A stretch of 64,000 nt of DNA from Thiosymbion sp942492625 (GTDB taxonomy: Bacteria > Pseudomonadota > Gammaproteobacteria > Chromatiales > Chromatiaceae): assembly GCA_942492625.1 (NCBI GenBank), contig CALOFM010000002.1, forward strand, positions 1 to 64,000, given 5' to 3'. The notes under the pieces were generated by a model that worked only from the letters and a program-made list of their open reading frames with translations, ran no database searches and was not told the DNA's origin. The position numbers were made by a program, and so were the translations under genes. Below are positions 1-8,739 of this stretch, one piece after another (position 1 is the first letter of the stretch; every line of letters begins with the position of its first letter).

Positions 1-568
1 AGCCCCGGATATCGCCCTCCAGAATCCACTCGGCGCTGATTCGCCGGGAGAGTAACTGGAAGCAGCTTTGGATTGCGTCCTGCGTTGAGCGCCCCTTGCG
101 AAATCCGTGGGAGCACTTGTCCGCCAGCGTTTCCGATACTGGGTCCAAAGCAAGCAAATCCAGGGCCTGCTCGGCCCTGTCCGCTTGGGAAGGGATGCCG
201 AGCGGTCGGCGTTTTCCGTTCTTCTTGGGGATGTAGATCCGTCTGAGCGGCTTTGGCTTGTAGTCCTTCGCATTCAACTGCTGGGCTTGTCGCCACTTCT
301 GCGCGGGGGTCTCCAGCACGATGCCATCGACTCCCGCGGTCCTTTTGCCCCGATTGGAGCTGACCCGTTTCACCGCCAGAAGCTTGGTGGCAAACGAGTT
401 GGCGAGCAGGCGCTGCAGACACCGCACGCGGTGCCAACTGCCTGCTCTGAGCGCATTCACGATATAGGCTTGTAATCGGCTGTCGTGGCGGCGTATCTTG
501 GCCCAATCGATTGAGGACCAACGTGCCGCCGCGCCCTGAGGGCCTTCAATGACGCCAATGGCATTCAT
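1..568 (-). CDS. ltrA: Group II intron reverse transcriptase/maturase, N-terminal part
   Basis: Minus-strand reading frame open from ATG at 568 to the window edge (about 189 codons, partial). It shows the RT-0/RT-1 region of group II intron proteins: GKRTAGVDG, RRIYIPKKNGKRRPLGIP, then QALDLLALDPVSETLADKCS and HGFRKGRSTQDAI, and it ends in ILEGDIRG just before the first catalytic Asp block. The protein normally reverse-transcribes the intron RNA and helps splicing. Catalytic YADD, maturase and endonuclease domains would lie beyond the window. No stop or frameshift is seen in this part. Confidence 0.88.
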   Translation of the reverse strand, partial: MNAIGVIEGPQGAAARWSSIDWAKIRRHDSRLQAYIVNALRAGSWHRVRCLQRLLANSFATKLLAVKRVSSNRGKRTAGVDGIVLETPAQKWRQAQQLNAKDYKPKPLRRIYIPKKNGKRRPLGIPSQADRAEQALDLLALDPVSETLADKCSHGFRKGRSTQDAIQSCFQLLSRRISAEWILEGDIRG

Positions 569-1156
569 CGTCCAAGTAACCGCTCGGGTTGAGCCTTTTC
601 GCACCTTTCTCGTGATTCAAGACCAGTCGGAAGTCAGCACCCTTATCGGGTAGGGCAAAGCTCGAACCCCGTCCATGGTCAGACAGACCGGCCTGCCCGG
701 ACCTCCCATACCCACTCGTCCTCCGCAGCCCTTGCGGCCACCTCCCACTATCCGTATGGGAATGCTGCCTACCACGCTCCGCACGCACTATTCCAGAAGG
801 ACTTAGGTCCCGCCTTTCCGCCGGCAGTGCAACGTCCGCGTGGGAGAACACGGGCACTCCCCATCCTGACTGCATACACTATCCATGCTCGTCAGCCTCT
901 TGGCATGTCTAAATTAACGACGGCTCAACAGCGATTCAGCTACCTTGACCATATCCTCCAAGCCCAGCTCCCGACCGCCATGAGGCTGGCAGTCGCAACG
1001 TCCCCTTGCAGTTCGGCTGCCCGTCGATAAGACGGAGGCTACCGTGTCCCGGGCGCTTCGCACCCCGGGGTTACCCCCGACGCACGGCCCGGTAGGGTGC
1101 CGGTGGCAGAACACCGGATCTTCCCTGATAAGTACTCGTGCAACCTCGTGTCGCAC
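1..1156 (-). mobile_element. Group II intron, 5' part (cut by window edge)
   Basis: The RNA part begins at the minus-strand motif GTGCGAC (1156 to 1150), the usual 5' end of bacterial group II introns, and runs about 590 bases before the intron-encoded reverse transcriptase starts at 568. The upstream exon (from 1157 on the minus strand) is the end of a resolvase gene plus the sequence AGTGATAAAAATTCACACG. A near-identical but intron-free copy of this junction occurs at about 4170-4190, which supports the boundary. A candidate EBS1 (minus-strand CGTGTT near 846-851) could pair with ACACG of the exon; this is inference. Only the 5' half lies in the window. Confidence 0.8.
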
Positions 1157-1175
1157 CGTGTGAATTTTTATCACT

Positions 1176-1260
1176 TCAGTGCATCATCGGGCTGTGGCGG
1201 ACACGTTTGACGATGTCCTCGACCACACTGCGCTGCCTGCAGCAGTTCTGTGATTGTTCG
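1176..1260 (-). pseudogene. Serine resolvase, C-terminal remnant
   Basis: The minus strand ends RSVVEDIVKRVRHSPMMH-stop (TGA at 1178-1176). This matches the C-terminus of the resolvase remnant at 3760-4170 (GVVGDIVKHIRHSPVAP). Upstream sequence no longer reads as a resolvase. The intron lies 19 bases downstream, in the same relative place as the empty site near 4190. A decayed tail of a Tn3-type resolvase is the best reading. Confidence 0.5.
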
Positions 1261-1415
1261 CGCACTGTCCGGGTCCGCGGTTCTCGTGGTAGAACGGCGC
1301 AATCCTCGCTCCTCTTTGCGATGACCCCAGCCAAGCGATCGCGGTAATCGCTGCGGCTCCTTGCGCTAGACCAACTACTCGTTGATCGGTCGAAGAACCG
1401 GTCGCTCAGGCGCCT

Positions 1416-2064
1416 TTACTTGGTATTGTCGTTGTACGTGTCCTTCGTTGCCGCCAACCAACCGGTCTTGGTGTCCGTGTTGGCCGTTGTAGACGCCGGC
1501 ACTGCCCGACGAACAGAATCTGCCAGCTTACTCAAGACGGTCGACGAGCCACGCCCCCTGTCCTGAACGCTTGGGCACACAAAGGGAATCGCCAATCCAG
1601 TCCCCCGATGCCCCCGGTTGCATTCAAGCGGAGCATTGCCGGCAGGGCGGCGATAAGGATGGTCTGGATGGCCCGTTGCCGAGGAAGCCGCAAATAACGT
1701 GTGTTTCCTCGCCGCCACCACCGAGACGCAGCACGGCGGGACGGGTGCCGTCGGGGTTGGACGAGGTGCTCGATGAAGCGCGGGCTGCACCCTGGTGCGC
1801 CGCCGACTGCGTGTCGATCGTTGCGCGGTAACAGGACGATCTCGCCTGCGGTCACCCCGACCGGTGTTGCGTCCGCCAACTCGATGAACAGGCGTCCAGC
1901 GACCAGGTGACGGTAGGCGATGATCTGGGCAGGCATTGCACCGAAGGGGCGCGCAGTCTTCGGGCTCGATCTGGGACGCCATGCACCAGGGGCGTCAAAC
2001 GCGCGCCGAGGAAGGCGCTGCTTGTGAGTCGTACCGCGACCATCACATCCGACAAAGCGTCCAT
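1416..2064 (-). pseudogene. AraC-type regulator, cupin part only, frameshifted
   Basis: Three minus-strand frames together spell the cupin (PF12852-like) sensor half of an AraC regulator: MDALSDVMVAVRLTSSAFL from 2064, MPAQIIAYRHLVAGRLFIEL and GEIVLLPRNDRHAVGGAPG from 1936, then STVLSKLAD and TGWLAATKD near 1440-1540. At least two frame changes are needed. The C-terminal helix-turn-helix DNA-binding domain expected next is absent, so this cannot be a working regulator. It belongs to a run of decayed genes that continues to about 3450. Confidence 0.55.
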
Positions 2065-2326
2065 GGCATCTACTCGCTCATCTACCGTCTGGCTCGGTGC
2101 CTGCGCCGCGAGTTCTCGGCGCTCCGGCATGCTTGCCTGGCGCCACCAGCATTCAGAATAGCAAACAGCGATTACTCGAACGCATCGGCTACTGCCCGAT
2201 CGTCCGCGACGATTGCAGCCGGCGACGAATCCCATTCGATCCCCTTGCGCAAGTGATCAGAAACGCCCGGACGCGACTCGTCGGTGACCGAAGCAAGTCG
2301 CGCATAAACAGTTCGGAGTTGAAGCC

Positions 2327-2696
2327 ATGACTATTTACGACGAACAGGGCCTGGCATATTCCGGCGCAGATCCAAGCAGCCTGGAGACCTTTCTCTCTCG
2401 CGCAGCTGCAGTTCCAGTGCTACATCGACGATCCCTTGGCGACGACCGATCAGGCGCTTTCCAACTCGCCCGAGTTCGTGATGGCACACGTGCTCAGGGC
2501 CTATCTTCACTTGCTCGGCACCGAACCGGCCGATATCGCCGTCGCGAAAGCCAGTCTTGAGCTCGGGGAGATCGACGAAGTGCTCGCCCTGAACGACGGC
2601 CCGATCTTTGGCCAACGTTCCACCGTCGTTCTGGATATGGTCGATTCCTCGGCGATGCTCTGGCGCCTGTATCTGCGCGGTGTCGATGTTGACTAG
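2327..2696 (+). pseudogene. TPR-repeat (TPR38-like) protein, frameshifted and internally deleted
   Basis: The gene opens MTIYDEQGLAYSGADPSSLE at 2327, changes frame near 2400 and continues AQLQFQCYIDDPLATTDQAL and FVMAHVLRAYLHLLGTEPA. It then jumps directly to the family's C-terminal signature EVLALNDGPIFGQ and VVLDMVDSSAMLWRLYLRG. TPR38-like proteins are usually over 400 residues, so most of the repeat region is missing. Role in the cell is unknown. One frameshift plus one large in-frame deletion mark it as a relic. Confidence 0.6.
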
Positions 2697-2711
2697 GGAG
2701 CGAAGAATCAC

Positions 2712-3189
2712 ATGCATTGCACTTCCCGGCGTTCGCCGGGGCCTTCGGCGGCGGAGCGTTCGAACGCGGTACTGCTTGGCGTGCGGTAGATTTCTCTGCC
2801 TGTGCGCTCTGGTACCACCGGGCGGTGAGCCCGACAAGGAGAAGCTGATTTCGGTGATCGAAGGCAGCGTCCCGCTGAAAAGGCACGCCGAGGTGTTCGC
2901 CCTTTTTGAAGCGATGGATGGAGCGCATCCAACCGCGCTGCATTGGTATCTACCGATGATTGGTGTGAACGGGGCCTGCCGGGGAGGGGGTCCGGGTACC
3001 GCGTTGCTACGCGCGACACTAGCGTTGTGTGACCGAGACAGCCTGCCCGCGTACCTCGAAGCGAGCAATCCGCGCAATATTCCGTTCTGCGAGCGTCATG
3101 GTTTTGAGCGCCGTGCACCGCTACGCCAGGGCAGTTGCCCGCCGATCACGCCGATGTGGCGCCGGCCTGCTCATGGCTCTGGAAAGTAG
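2712..3189 (+). pseudogene. GNAT N-acetyltransferase, broken
   Basis: The second half reads well: WYLPMIGVNGACRGGGPGTA covers the acetyl-CoA binding loop (R/Q-x-x-G-x-A type), followed by LLRATLALCDRDSLPAYLEA and NPRNIPFCERHGFE. The first part (AFGGGAFERGTAWRAVDFSA) is in another frame, with the change near 2815, and no start codon is left. GNAT enzymes transfer acetyl groups to small molecules or proteins; the substrate cannot be told. It directly follows the TPR relic. Confidence 0.6.
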
Positions 3190-3225
3190 CGCGACCACGA
3201 AGTGCCGTAGTGAGGTCGCAGAGAG

Positions 3226-3446
3226 ATGAGGATCATCCTGTTGGGAAACGCTGGTACCGGCAAAAGCACCATGGCCATGCGCCTGATCGGAAACCGAGAC
3301 ATTCCAAGCCTTTCAATGGACCACAGATCGCCTGGGCGGAGGGAACACAACGCAGACCGTCGGAGGAGAGCTTTGCGGAGCGGTTTCGATTTTGACGCGT
3401 TTGGAGGCCGCAAGAATGGGTCTGCTCGGGATACGTCCAATTCTTT
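3226..3446 (+). pseudogene. P-loop kinase-like (adenylate-kinase-type) relic
   Basis: It starts MRIILLGNAGTGKSTMAMRL at 3226 with a perfect Walker A (GNAGTGKST), preceded by a purine-rich GAGAGATGAGG. The next segment IAWAEGTQRRPSEESFAE is in a different frame and EWVCSGYV, which resembles the family's EWV-EGCY block, in yet another. The gene then runs into the Tn3 transposase fragment at 3448. It is probably the stump of a topology-modulation or adenylate-kinase-like ATPase, truncated by the transposon. Confidence 0.5.
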
Positions 3447-3447
3447 A

Positions 3448-3755
3448 TCACTTCGAATCCTCGGAGGAAAACGGCAGCAATCGTGGGTGTGGCGCTGGTG
3501 GCTGCTCGTCCATGTCCAGCGTGTATTGGCCGAAGCGGCGGAGGTGATCGCGCATGTAGGGGCTGGTGCGCGAGACCAGCTCCCGGGTCACCGGCAAGCC
3601 CTCGTCGACCATGGCAGAGAGCACGTCGGTCAAGTCGGCGACGTTGTGCAGCATCACGGCATTGGCAACCAGGTCCATGTACTTCACCTGCTTGAGCTGC
3701 TCCACCGGGTCACCGCTCTTGAGCACCGGTCCGCCGAAGCCGATCCAGTCCAATT
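3448..3755 (-). pseudogene. tnpA: Tn3-family transposase, C-terminal fragment
   Basis: Minus-strand residues GDPVEQLKQVKYMDLVANAV and MLHNVADLTDVLSAM, then SPYMRDHLRRFGQYTLDMDE, are the typical last ~110 residues of a Tn3-family transposase. The natural C-terminus (stop at 3448) is kept. Upstream coding is lost where it meets the resolvase relic on the opposite strand. No terminal repeat was found directly beyond 3448. Confidence 0.7.
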
Positions 3756-3759
3756 GCGT

Positions 3760-4170
3760 CCTGGTCTGGAAATTCGACCGCTTCGCCCGCTCGACCAGGC
3801 ACCTACTCACGGCGCTGGAGGAGTTCGATCACCTGGGTATCCGTTTCGTGAGCATCCAGGACCGAATCGACACCACCTCGCCCATGGGCAAGGCCATGTT
3901 CACGCTCATCCGCGCCATGGCAGAGCTGGAATCGTCCTTGATCAGCGAGCGGGTCACGGCCGGCATGAGGGGGAGAAAGCGGCAAAGGCGCGAGGGAAGC
4001 ACCTGGGTCGACCGCGAACGCCGGCGAGGGTCGTGGCAAGGGTCGAGGAGCTGGCAAAAACGACGGATCTAAGCGTGCGCGATATTCATCGGCGCATCGG
4101 TGCGAAGATCGGGCGCGGTGTGGTCGGGGACATCGTCAAACATATCCGTCACAGCCCGGTGGCGCCATGA
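3760..4170 (+). pseudogene. Serine resolvase relic, lacking N-terminus, frameshifted
   Basis: The frame from about 3760 reads VWKFDRFARSTRHLLTALEE, then SIQDRIDTTSPMGKAMFTLI and AELESSLISERVTAGM, the core and helix E of a Tn3-type resolvase. Near 3970 the frame changes to GKHLGRPRTPARVVARVEEL and the helix-turn-helix tail ending HIRHSPVAP. The first ~60 residues with the catalytic serine are missing. The stop is followed by the intron-free version of the group II target site. Confidence 0.65.
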
Positions 4171-4199
4171 AGTGATAAAAATCTACACGTGTCCCGAGC

Positions 4200-4505
4200 A
4201 GACCCCTGTATCGGTCGATCACCGCCGAACTCGATTCCGAGCAGGCCGCACGCTTGGATGCCCTGCTTGAGGTGCCATCGGGGGAGAGCGTCTTCGGTAT
4301 AGCGCACCTGAAGGAATCGCCGGGACCGGCAACGCTGAAGCACATCCGCCGGTGGACGCAGCGCCTGGCGGAGTTGGACGATATCATCGATCCCAAGCCG
4401 TTTCTGTCCGGGATCGCCCATACCAAGCTCCGGCAGTTCGCCGCGGAGGCAGCCCGACTTCGTCGGAGCGCGATTCTTGAGATACCACGAGAGCGCTTAG
4501 CGTAA
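4200..4505 (+). pseudogene. tnpA: Tn3-family transposase, DUF4158-region fragment joined to the terminal repeat
   Basis: From about 4218 the frame reads SITAELDSEQAARLDALLEV and GPATLKHIRRWTQRLAELDD, then FLSGIAHTKLRQFAAEAARL, a piece from the N-terminal third of a Tn3 transposase. The natural start is lost and a large deletion joins it to the 38-bp repeat at 4496-4533, which supplies its last codons and the stop. This is the footprint of an internally deleted transposon copy. Confidence 0.6.
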
Positions 4506-4533
4506 GTTTTCGTTCCGATGATCGCTAAACCCC
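4496..4533 (+). repeat. Solitary Tn3-family terminal inverted repeat (38 bp)
   Basis: Begins CTTAGCGTAAGTTTTCGTTC and ends AACCCC, so its outer GGGG end faces right. This is the standard 38-bp Tn3 format (from memory, the Tn3 repeat reads inward GGGGTCTGACG... to ACGTTAAG). The inner 20 bases match those of the copy at 29291-29328 almost exactly. No partner left end was found. Confidence 0.75.
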
Positions 4534-4994
4534 TGTAACCACATCTCCCGTTACAGCGACCGTGATCGTTGTGCTGTGAACCAACTTTCGAAGAGCGCAG
4601 TGCGGGAAATCTGCACGCTGCGATCTGTGGGAGCCGGAGGCGGGTAACCGCCTCCGGCGACCCGGTGCTTGTTGGGCACCCTTATTGCCGAAACTGCGGC
4701 GAGCATACACCGCTTTTTGTCCGACCACCGGGTTCCTCTCATCCGCTGACTCCTGTCCCCGACAACTGCCGCTAGAGGAGTACACAGGACCTTGCTCGGC
4801 ACAGGCGCAGTTTGTGATCCCTGCCAGATTCCAAGTTGCAGCAATGCGCGCGCGGTCACACACCCTACGCCGGATCTGACCCGAAAACCACTTTCGGCAC
4901 AGGGGTTGCATTTTGTTTGGCGCAGGGCCTGTGCAGACCCCATAGGGTTTCAGCGGCCGCACAGTCGATATCGAGGATCACGGACTAGTAGAGA
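4534..4994. other. Intergenic, no gene recognised; strong hairpin at 4633-4658
   Basis: No recognisable coding sequence. The main structure is a perfect 11-bp stem, GCCGGAGGCGG with loop GTAA and CCGCCTCCGGC (4633-4658). GTAA is a GNRA-type tetraloop. No T run follows, so it is not a classical rho-independent terminator. Confidence 0.4.
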
Positions 4995-5177
4995 ATGTTC
5001 ACGTCCACGCTCAAACGAATCGCGTTCGCGACCAGCCTCGGGATAGCACTCTTGGGTGGTGCTGCGGTGGTCCAGCTTTCTCGACAGACTGAGACGCAAA
5101 GGTTCATTATTCAGGGCAGCGATGTGGCGGCGGTCAAGGCCACCGTGCTGGCTGTCGGTGGCGAGATCATCTACTGA
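4995..5177 (+). pseudogene. S8 (subtilisin-type) protease, signal and propeptide fragment
   Basis: Sixty residues from MFTSTLKRIAFATSLGIALL: a signal peptide with hydrophobic core at residues 9-27, then RFIIQGSDVAAVKATVLAVG and GEIIY followed by TGA. The xFIIQG...AVKATVLAVGGEI block resembles the inhibitor-type propeptide found at the N-terminus of secreted S8 serine proteases. The protease domain is absent, so this is either a truncated relic or a stand-alone propeptide-like protein. Confidence 0.4.
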
Positions 5178-5201
5178 GACCGGTAGCTACATGTCGCAAT
5201 T

Positions 5202-6104
5202 ATGGGATGGTTTTGTCTACCGTCGAAGACGACAGATACAGACCTTTTTTTTCTCCGAACAACAAGCGCCCAGGCGGCGCGACTATGCCAAGCGAAAACC
5301 GCGATGCTTCAAGAAGCTATTGAAACCTCTGAAATCACGCTGCGCCGCGAGCGCAGTCACCCCAGATTCTTCGTCGACGCCCGCGTCGGGTTGGTTCGAG
5401 AAGGGGCACCGGATCCTATGATCTGTCGCGTCAAGAACCTTTCTTGGGATGGGGCCAGCCTCCTGGTGCCGGGGCTGGGCGTCGACGTGCACGACCCCGT
5501 GGCGCTGCGATTCCCCTGGGGCCGCGGTGGCTCCTTCTCTGCTCATGCCGGGGTCGTCTGGAACCAGCAGGTCAACGCCGCGCTTTGTCTGGTAGGCGTT
5601 GTTTTCACCAAGCTGCGCGTGCGCGACGAGAAGAAGCTGAAACAATTGTTCACGATGCTGTCGCGCGCGCAGCAGGCAAGCACGGGAGACGCCTCCATCG
5701 CTGACGATCTGGAACTCTGCTTTCTCGATCCCGGCGAGATGCTTGCGGCCCTTGAGCAAGTCCGTTCCGGCTGTATGGAGACTACAGTGTTTGAGCCCAT
5801 CCAGGCCAACGAACGTGTCCCGCTGGTTCTCAAAGGGCTAGGGGATCTGCCGACGCTGCACCTGCGTGGCCGAATTTTGTGGCAAAAGGCTCTCGGATCA
5901 GAGACAAATCCAAAAGGATCCGGGACGTTCCGGGTCGCTGTGGATTTCGATCACCCATACGATGATCTCAAGCAGGTCACGACAGCTTTGATAGCGCGTC
6001 TCAACGCAAACAACGACGTAGCTTCAGTCGCCGGCGCTCGTTCGACGAGAACGAAAACATACCGCAAAGGATCTCGCGAACGGATGAGTGCAGCGGCCAG
6101 TTGA
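5202..6104 (+). CDS. PilZ-domain protein
   Basis: The open frame is 300 residues, but ATG at 5304 (MLQEAIETSEITLRRERSHP) is the more natural start because the first 34 residues are unlike the family. Residues RRERSHPRFFVDARVGL and VKNLSWDGASLLV match the PilZ RxxxR and (D/N)xSxxG motifs that bind cyclic di-GMP. A second, weaker PilZ-like half (LHLRGRILWQKALG, FRVAVDFDHPYDDL) follows. It probably acts as a cytoplasmic c-di-GMP effector; the partner is unknown. It stands alone, with no operon neighbours, between decayed DNA and the insertion-split gene. The frame is intact. Confidence 0.7.
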   Translation: MGWFCLPSKTTDTDLFFLRTTSAQAARLCQAKTAMLQEAIETSEITLRRERSHPRFFVDARVGLVREGAPDPMICRVKNLSWDGASLLVPGLGVDVHDPVALRFPWGRGGSFSAHAGVVWNQQVNAALCLVGVVFTKLRVRDEKKLKQLFTMLSRAQQASTGDASIADDLELCFLDPGEMLAALEQVRSGCMETTVFEPIQANERVPLVLKGLGDLPTLHLRGRILWQKALGSETNPKGSGTFRVAVDFDHPYDDLKQVTTALIARLNANNDVASVAGARSTRTKTYRKGSRERMSAAAS

Positions 6105-6535
6105 GGAAGACAAGCCCTTTACAGCGTGCTTGGAATCCACCTGCCGTTACAGCCTCAAGGTGCTGGAGGTGCTGGTTAGATGAGTGCCTCGAATTGGCTG
6201 TGAAGCGCACGACTGAGATTCTCAAGAGCTTCCCTTTTCTTGGGTAACGTCGATTGCCGTCAAGGACAGCGTCGACCGGCCGGTATCCTTTCTTCTGCAG
6301 ACGTTCACACAACAGATGTGGGTGACCGAACAGGGCAAGCTTAACGCGTCTCAAAAGCGTGTGGTTGTGAGCGATCACCCAAAACGAGCCATCTTTATGA
6401 GTAGGTTTCGTCCCACTTAATCAGTAAGTTATGAATAGATGGCGGTTCATGACGGCTTCTCTAATTCTGGGTCCACTTGGCCGACAATAGGGCGGTTTGC
6501 CGATTTGTTACACTGAAAGAACTGCCCCCGTTTGT
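6105..6535. other. Intergenic, nothing recognised
   Basis: About 430 bases after the PilZ gene. It becomes AT-richer toward 6400-6540. No frame resembles a known family and no repeat or terminator stands out. Confidence 0.4.
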
Positions 6536-7006
6536 CTAGACCCCGTTATACCAAATCAGCGCCCATGGCCTGCGGGAATCTCCACGTCTGCCTGGTTGCC
6601 GAACGAAACCCTTTTTTTCAGCGCGCGGTAGTCCGTCTCCACAATAATCATCTAATTCGATCAGGAAAGTGGCGCCGTTTTGGGTAATGAGATTTGTTTG
6701 CAAGTAAGCAATCATCTTAGTGTATTGATGGTTAAAACTGAAATCAGCAGCGTAAACTGGCTTCCGTGCATAGCTTGAGAGACTTGGATTATTGAAATCT
6801 GTAATTCTTCTCTTAGCGGTCCCATCCGCGTTCATAAGCCAATAATCTGTTCCGTTATTGACATTCCCCGCACTTGTCATCCATACAATTTTTCTGCCAT
6901 CCGGGGTAAGATGCGGGAACTCGTTATATTTTTCTTCAGCAAGCTTGACCATCTGTCCATTCACAAGGTCATATTCATACACAATGGCCGCTTTGAAAAA
7001 CTCGAA
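6536..7006 (-). pseudogene. TolB/PD40-like beta-propeller gene, C-terminal segment
   Basis: Minus-strand KAAIVYEYDLVNGQMVKLAE, then HLTPDGRKIVWMTSAG and DYWLMNADGTAKRRITDF, are WD40-like PD40 blades as in TolB and related periplasmic proteins. The frame joins exactly to the segment at 8059-8739 once the IS1595 element and one target repeat are removed (SVFEF joined to FKAAIVYEY). The extreme C-terminus after LIELDDYCGDG is atypical and may be shifted. The gene is AT-richer than its surroundings, suggesting transfer. Confidence 0.7.
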
Positions 7007-8058
7007 AGGGGGTGGACGGTTAGCTCCTCCTGGCACAATATGTGGGGGTGAAACAGTCGAGCCGAGGTACAACGCCGCCATCCAAGCTGGTTGCTGGACG
7101 TGACTATCCTCGCACCTATCGCGAGTTCGTCGAATCGTTTCATGATGATGCAGCGTGCGCGGCGTACTTGGAGAGCTTGCGCTGGCCGAACAGATTCAAG
7201 TGCCCTGCATGCGGAGTCACAGCAGAGCCCTGGAGACAAACCCGCGGGCGGCTGGTGTGTTCGGCATGTCGCCACCAGACATCGGTTACTGCTGGAACGA
7301 TTCTCGACAAGACACGAACCCCAATGACGACATGGTTTGAAGCCGCTTGGCACGTAACCACCGCCAAGAACGGTCTATCGGCAAAAACGCTCGAACGTAC
7401 TTTGGGCACGAGATATCGCGTGGCTTGGACGATCCTGCAGCGATTTCGAGTAGCAATGGTGCGAGCTGAACGCGAACAACTGTCTGGCGAAGTTGAAGTA
7501 GATGAGGCCCTCGTGGGCGGTGTTGAGCATGGTGCCAAGCCTGGCCGCGGCACCGACAAATGCGTGGTAGCGATCGCGGTGGAGGTCACACAACCCAAGG
7601 GATTCGGCAGAGTGCGCATGCGCCACGTCCCCGATGCATCGAATTTCAGTCTGCGACCGTTTGTTTGCGACATGGTAGCTCCTGGCTCGACGATCCTCAC
7701 TGACGGTTGGTCCGGATACAGCCGGTTATCCCAATGCGGATACACTCACAGGAAGACTGTCATGTCCTCCTCGGAGGACCCTGCACATGTCGCCATGCCA
7801 GGCGTACACCGAATTGCCAGTCTGCTCAAACGCTGGATACTCGGTACCCATCAAGGATCCGTGTCCGATGAGCATTTGCAGTCATACCTGGAGGAATTTA
7901 CCTTCCGATTCAACCGGCGTACCTCGCGCAGCCGTGGACTTGTCTTTCGAAGACTTCTCGAACAAGCGGTGTCTACTGGACCCGTTACCGACGCAGAAGT
8001 GACCCACGGTTACTATTGGTGACGACACAAGATGTTGGGGCAGGAGGAGCTAACCGCC
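7007..8058 (+). mobile_element. IS1595-family insertion sequence (copy 1)
   Basis: Flanked by AAACTCGAA at 6998-7006 and 8059-8067, a 9-bp identity consistent with the 8-bp duplications of this family. The inner ends share GGTTAGCTCCTCCTG in inverted orientation (left from 7018, right ending near 8055). It splits the PD40 gene, whose frame is restored by excision. It carries a single transposase gene. Confidence 0.85.
7042..8022 (+). CDS. IS1595-family transposase
   Basis: 326 residues from a GTG start. An N-terminal zinc ribbon (CPACGVTAEP ... CSACRHQTS, residues ~52-80) is followed by the DDE-type ISXO2-like domain: VEVDEALVGG holds the first catalytic Asp, ILTDGWSGY the second, and LLKRWILGTHQGSVSDEHLQ the third-residue region, where the family has N rather than E. 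Length is normal (~300-330) and the frame is unbroken, so the element may be active. Confidence 0.9.
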   Translation: MGVKQSSRGTTPPSKLVAGRDYPRTYREFVESFHDDAACAAYLESLRWPNRFKCPACGVTAEPWRQTRGRLVCSACRHQTSVTAGTILDKTRTPMTTWFEAAWHVTTAKNGLSAKTLERTLGTRYRVAWTILQRFRVAMVRAEREQLSGEVEVDEALVGGVEHGAKPGRGTDKCVVAIAVEVTQPKGFGRVRMRHVPDASNFSLRPFVCDMVAPGSTILTDGWSGYSRLSQCGYTHRKTVMSSSEDPAHVAMPGVHRIASLLKRWILGTHQGSVSDEHLQSYLEEFTFRFNRRTSRSRGLVFRRLLEQAVSTGPVTDAEVTHGYYW

Positions 8059-8739
8059 AAACTCGAATACCGACTTCGCTTCGAAAGTGCCGGTAAATAA
8101 AATCTTCCTGTTATCAGGTGAAAAACTATAGAGTTCATATAAACCAGCATCGCCGGGCTCGTACATCTGGACATGAGACAATTCTGGTATTCTGTTCGCA
8201 GAGGAAAAGTCTGCCACCATGATCCGCCAATTTGTTGCAGAATACATTTCGCTCCAGGCGAGTTTCTTGCCACCTTTGGAGAAATGCGGGTGTAAGACTC
8301 CTGTCTTGTCAGTATCTTCAGTATGAGTTAATTGAATATGCTTCCCCGTCTTTATATACATGAGCCAAAGATCGCAGTACCGCCCAAATCCCGGCTGGGC
8401 GGCAAGACCCCTGCCCCAACGCCCTGTATCATGCTTTTTCTGGGATTGAAAAACAAAGAATTCGCCGGATGGATGGCAGACAGGCTGTCCATTATGTCCC
8501 TGGGAAAGTGCACCACTGGTATCGCAGGTCAAACACCTCTCCCCACTCCCATCTGGTTGCATCTGGTAAATATCGTAGTAGCCGTCAGGTCCTTTATGAT
8601 CGATGAGAACAGAGTCACCACTGGGTGACCAGTCAATTCGACCGCCACTTTCACGTAGTAAAATGACGCTCTTTACTAAATCCCGCGTAGATTCTGTCGA
8701 GTGCAGGATTTGCTTTATCACTGGACCATCACTACAAAT
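8059..8739 (-). pseudogene. TolB/PD40-like beta-propeller gene, N-terminal segment
   Basis: Minus-strand SDGPVIKQILHSTESTRDLV, then RIDWSPSGDSVLIDHKG and YDIYQMQPDGSGERCLT, then LYELYSFSPDNRKILFTG, are further PD40 blades of the gene continued at 6536-7006. Its first codons lie beyond the IS4 element at 10183-10216, where ATG CTT TGT ATG AGT reads MLCMSSDGI in frame once the IS and one 10-bp repeat are removed. The original product would be ~400 residues of propeller; a clear signal peptide is not visible. Two insertions have destroyed it. Confidence 0.7.

Noticed and set aside
4633..4658. Strong hairpin with GTAA loop as a rho-independent terminator or intron domain V
   Set aside because: No T run follows, and the sequence lacks the conserved domain V bases of group II introns.
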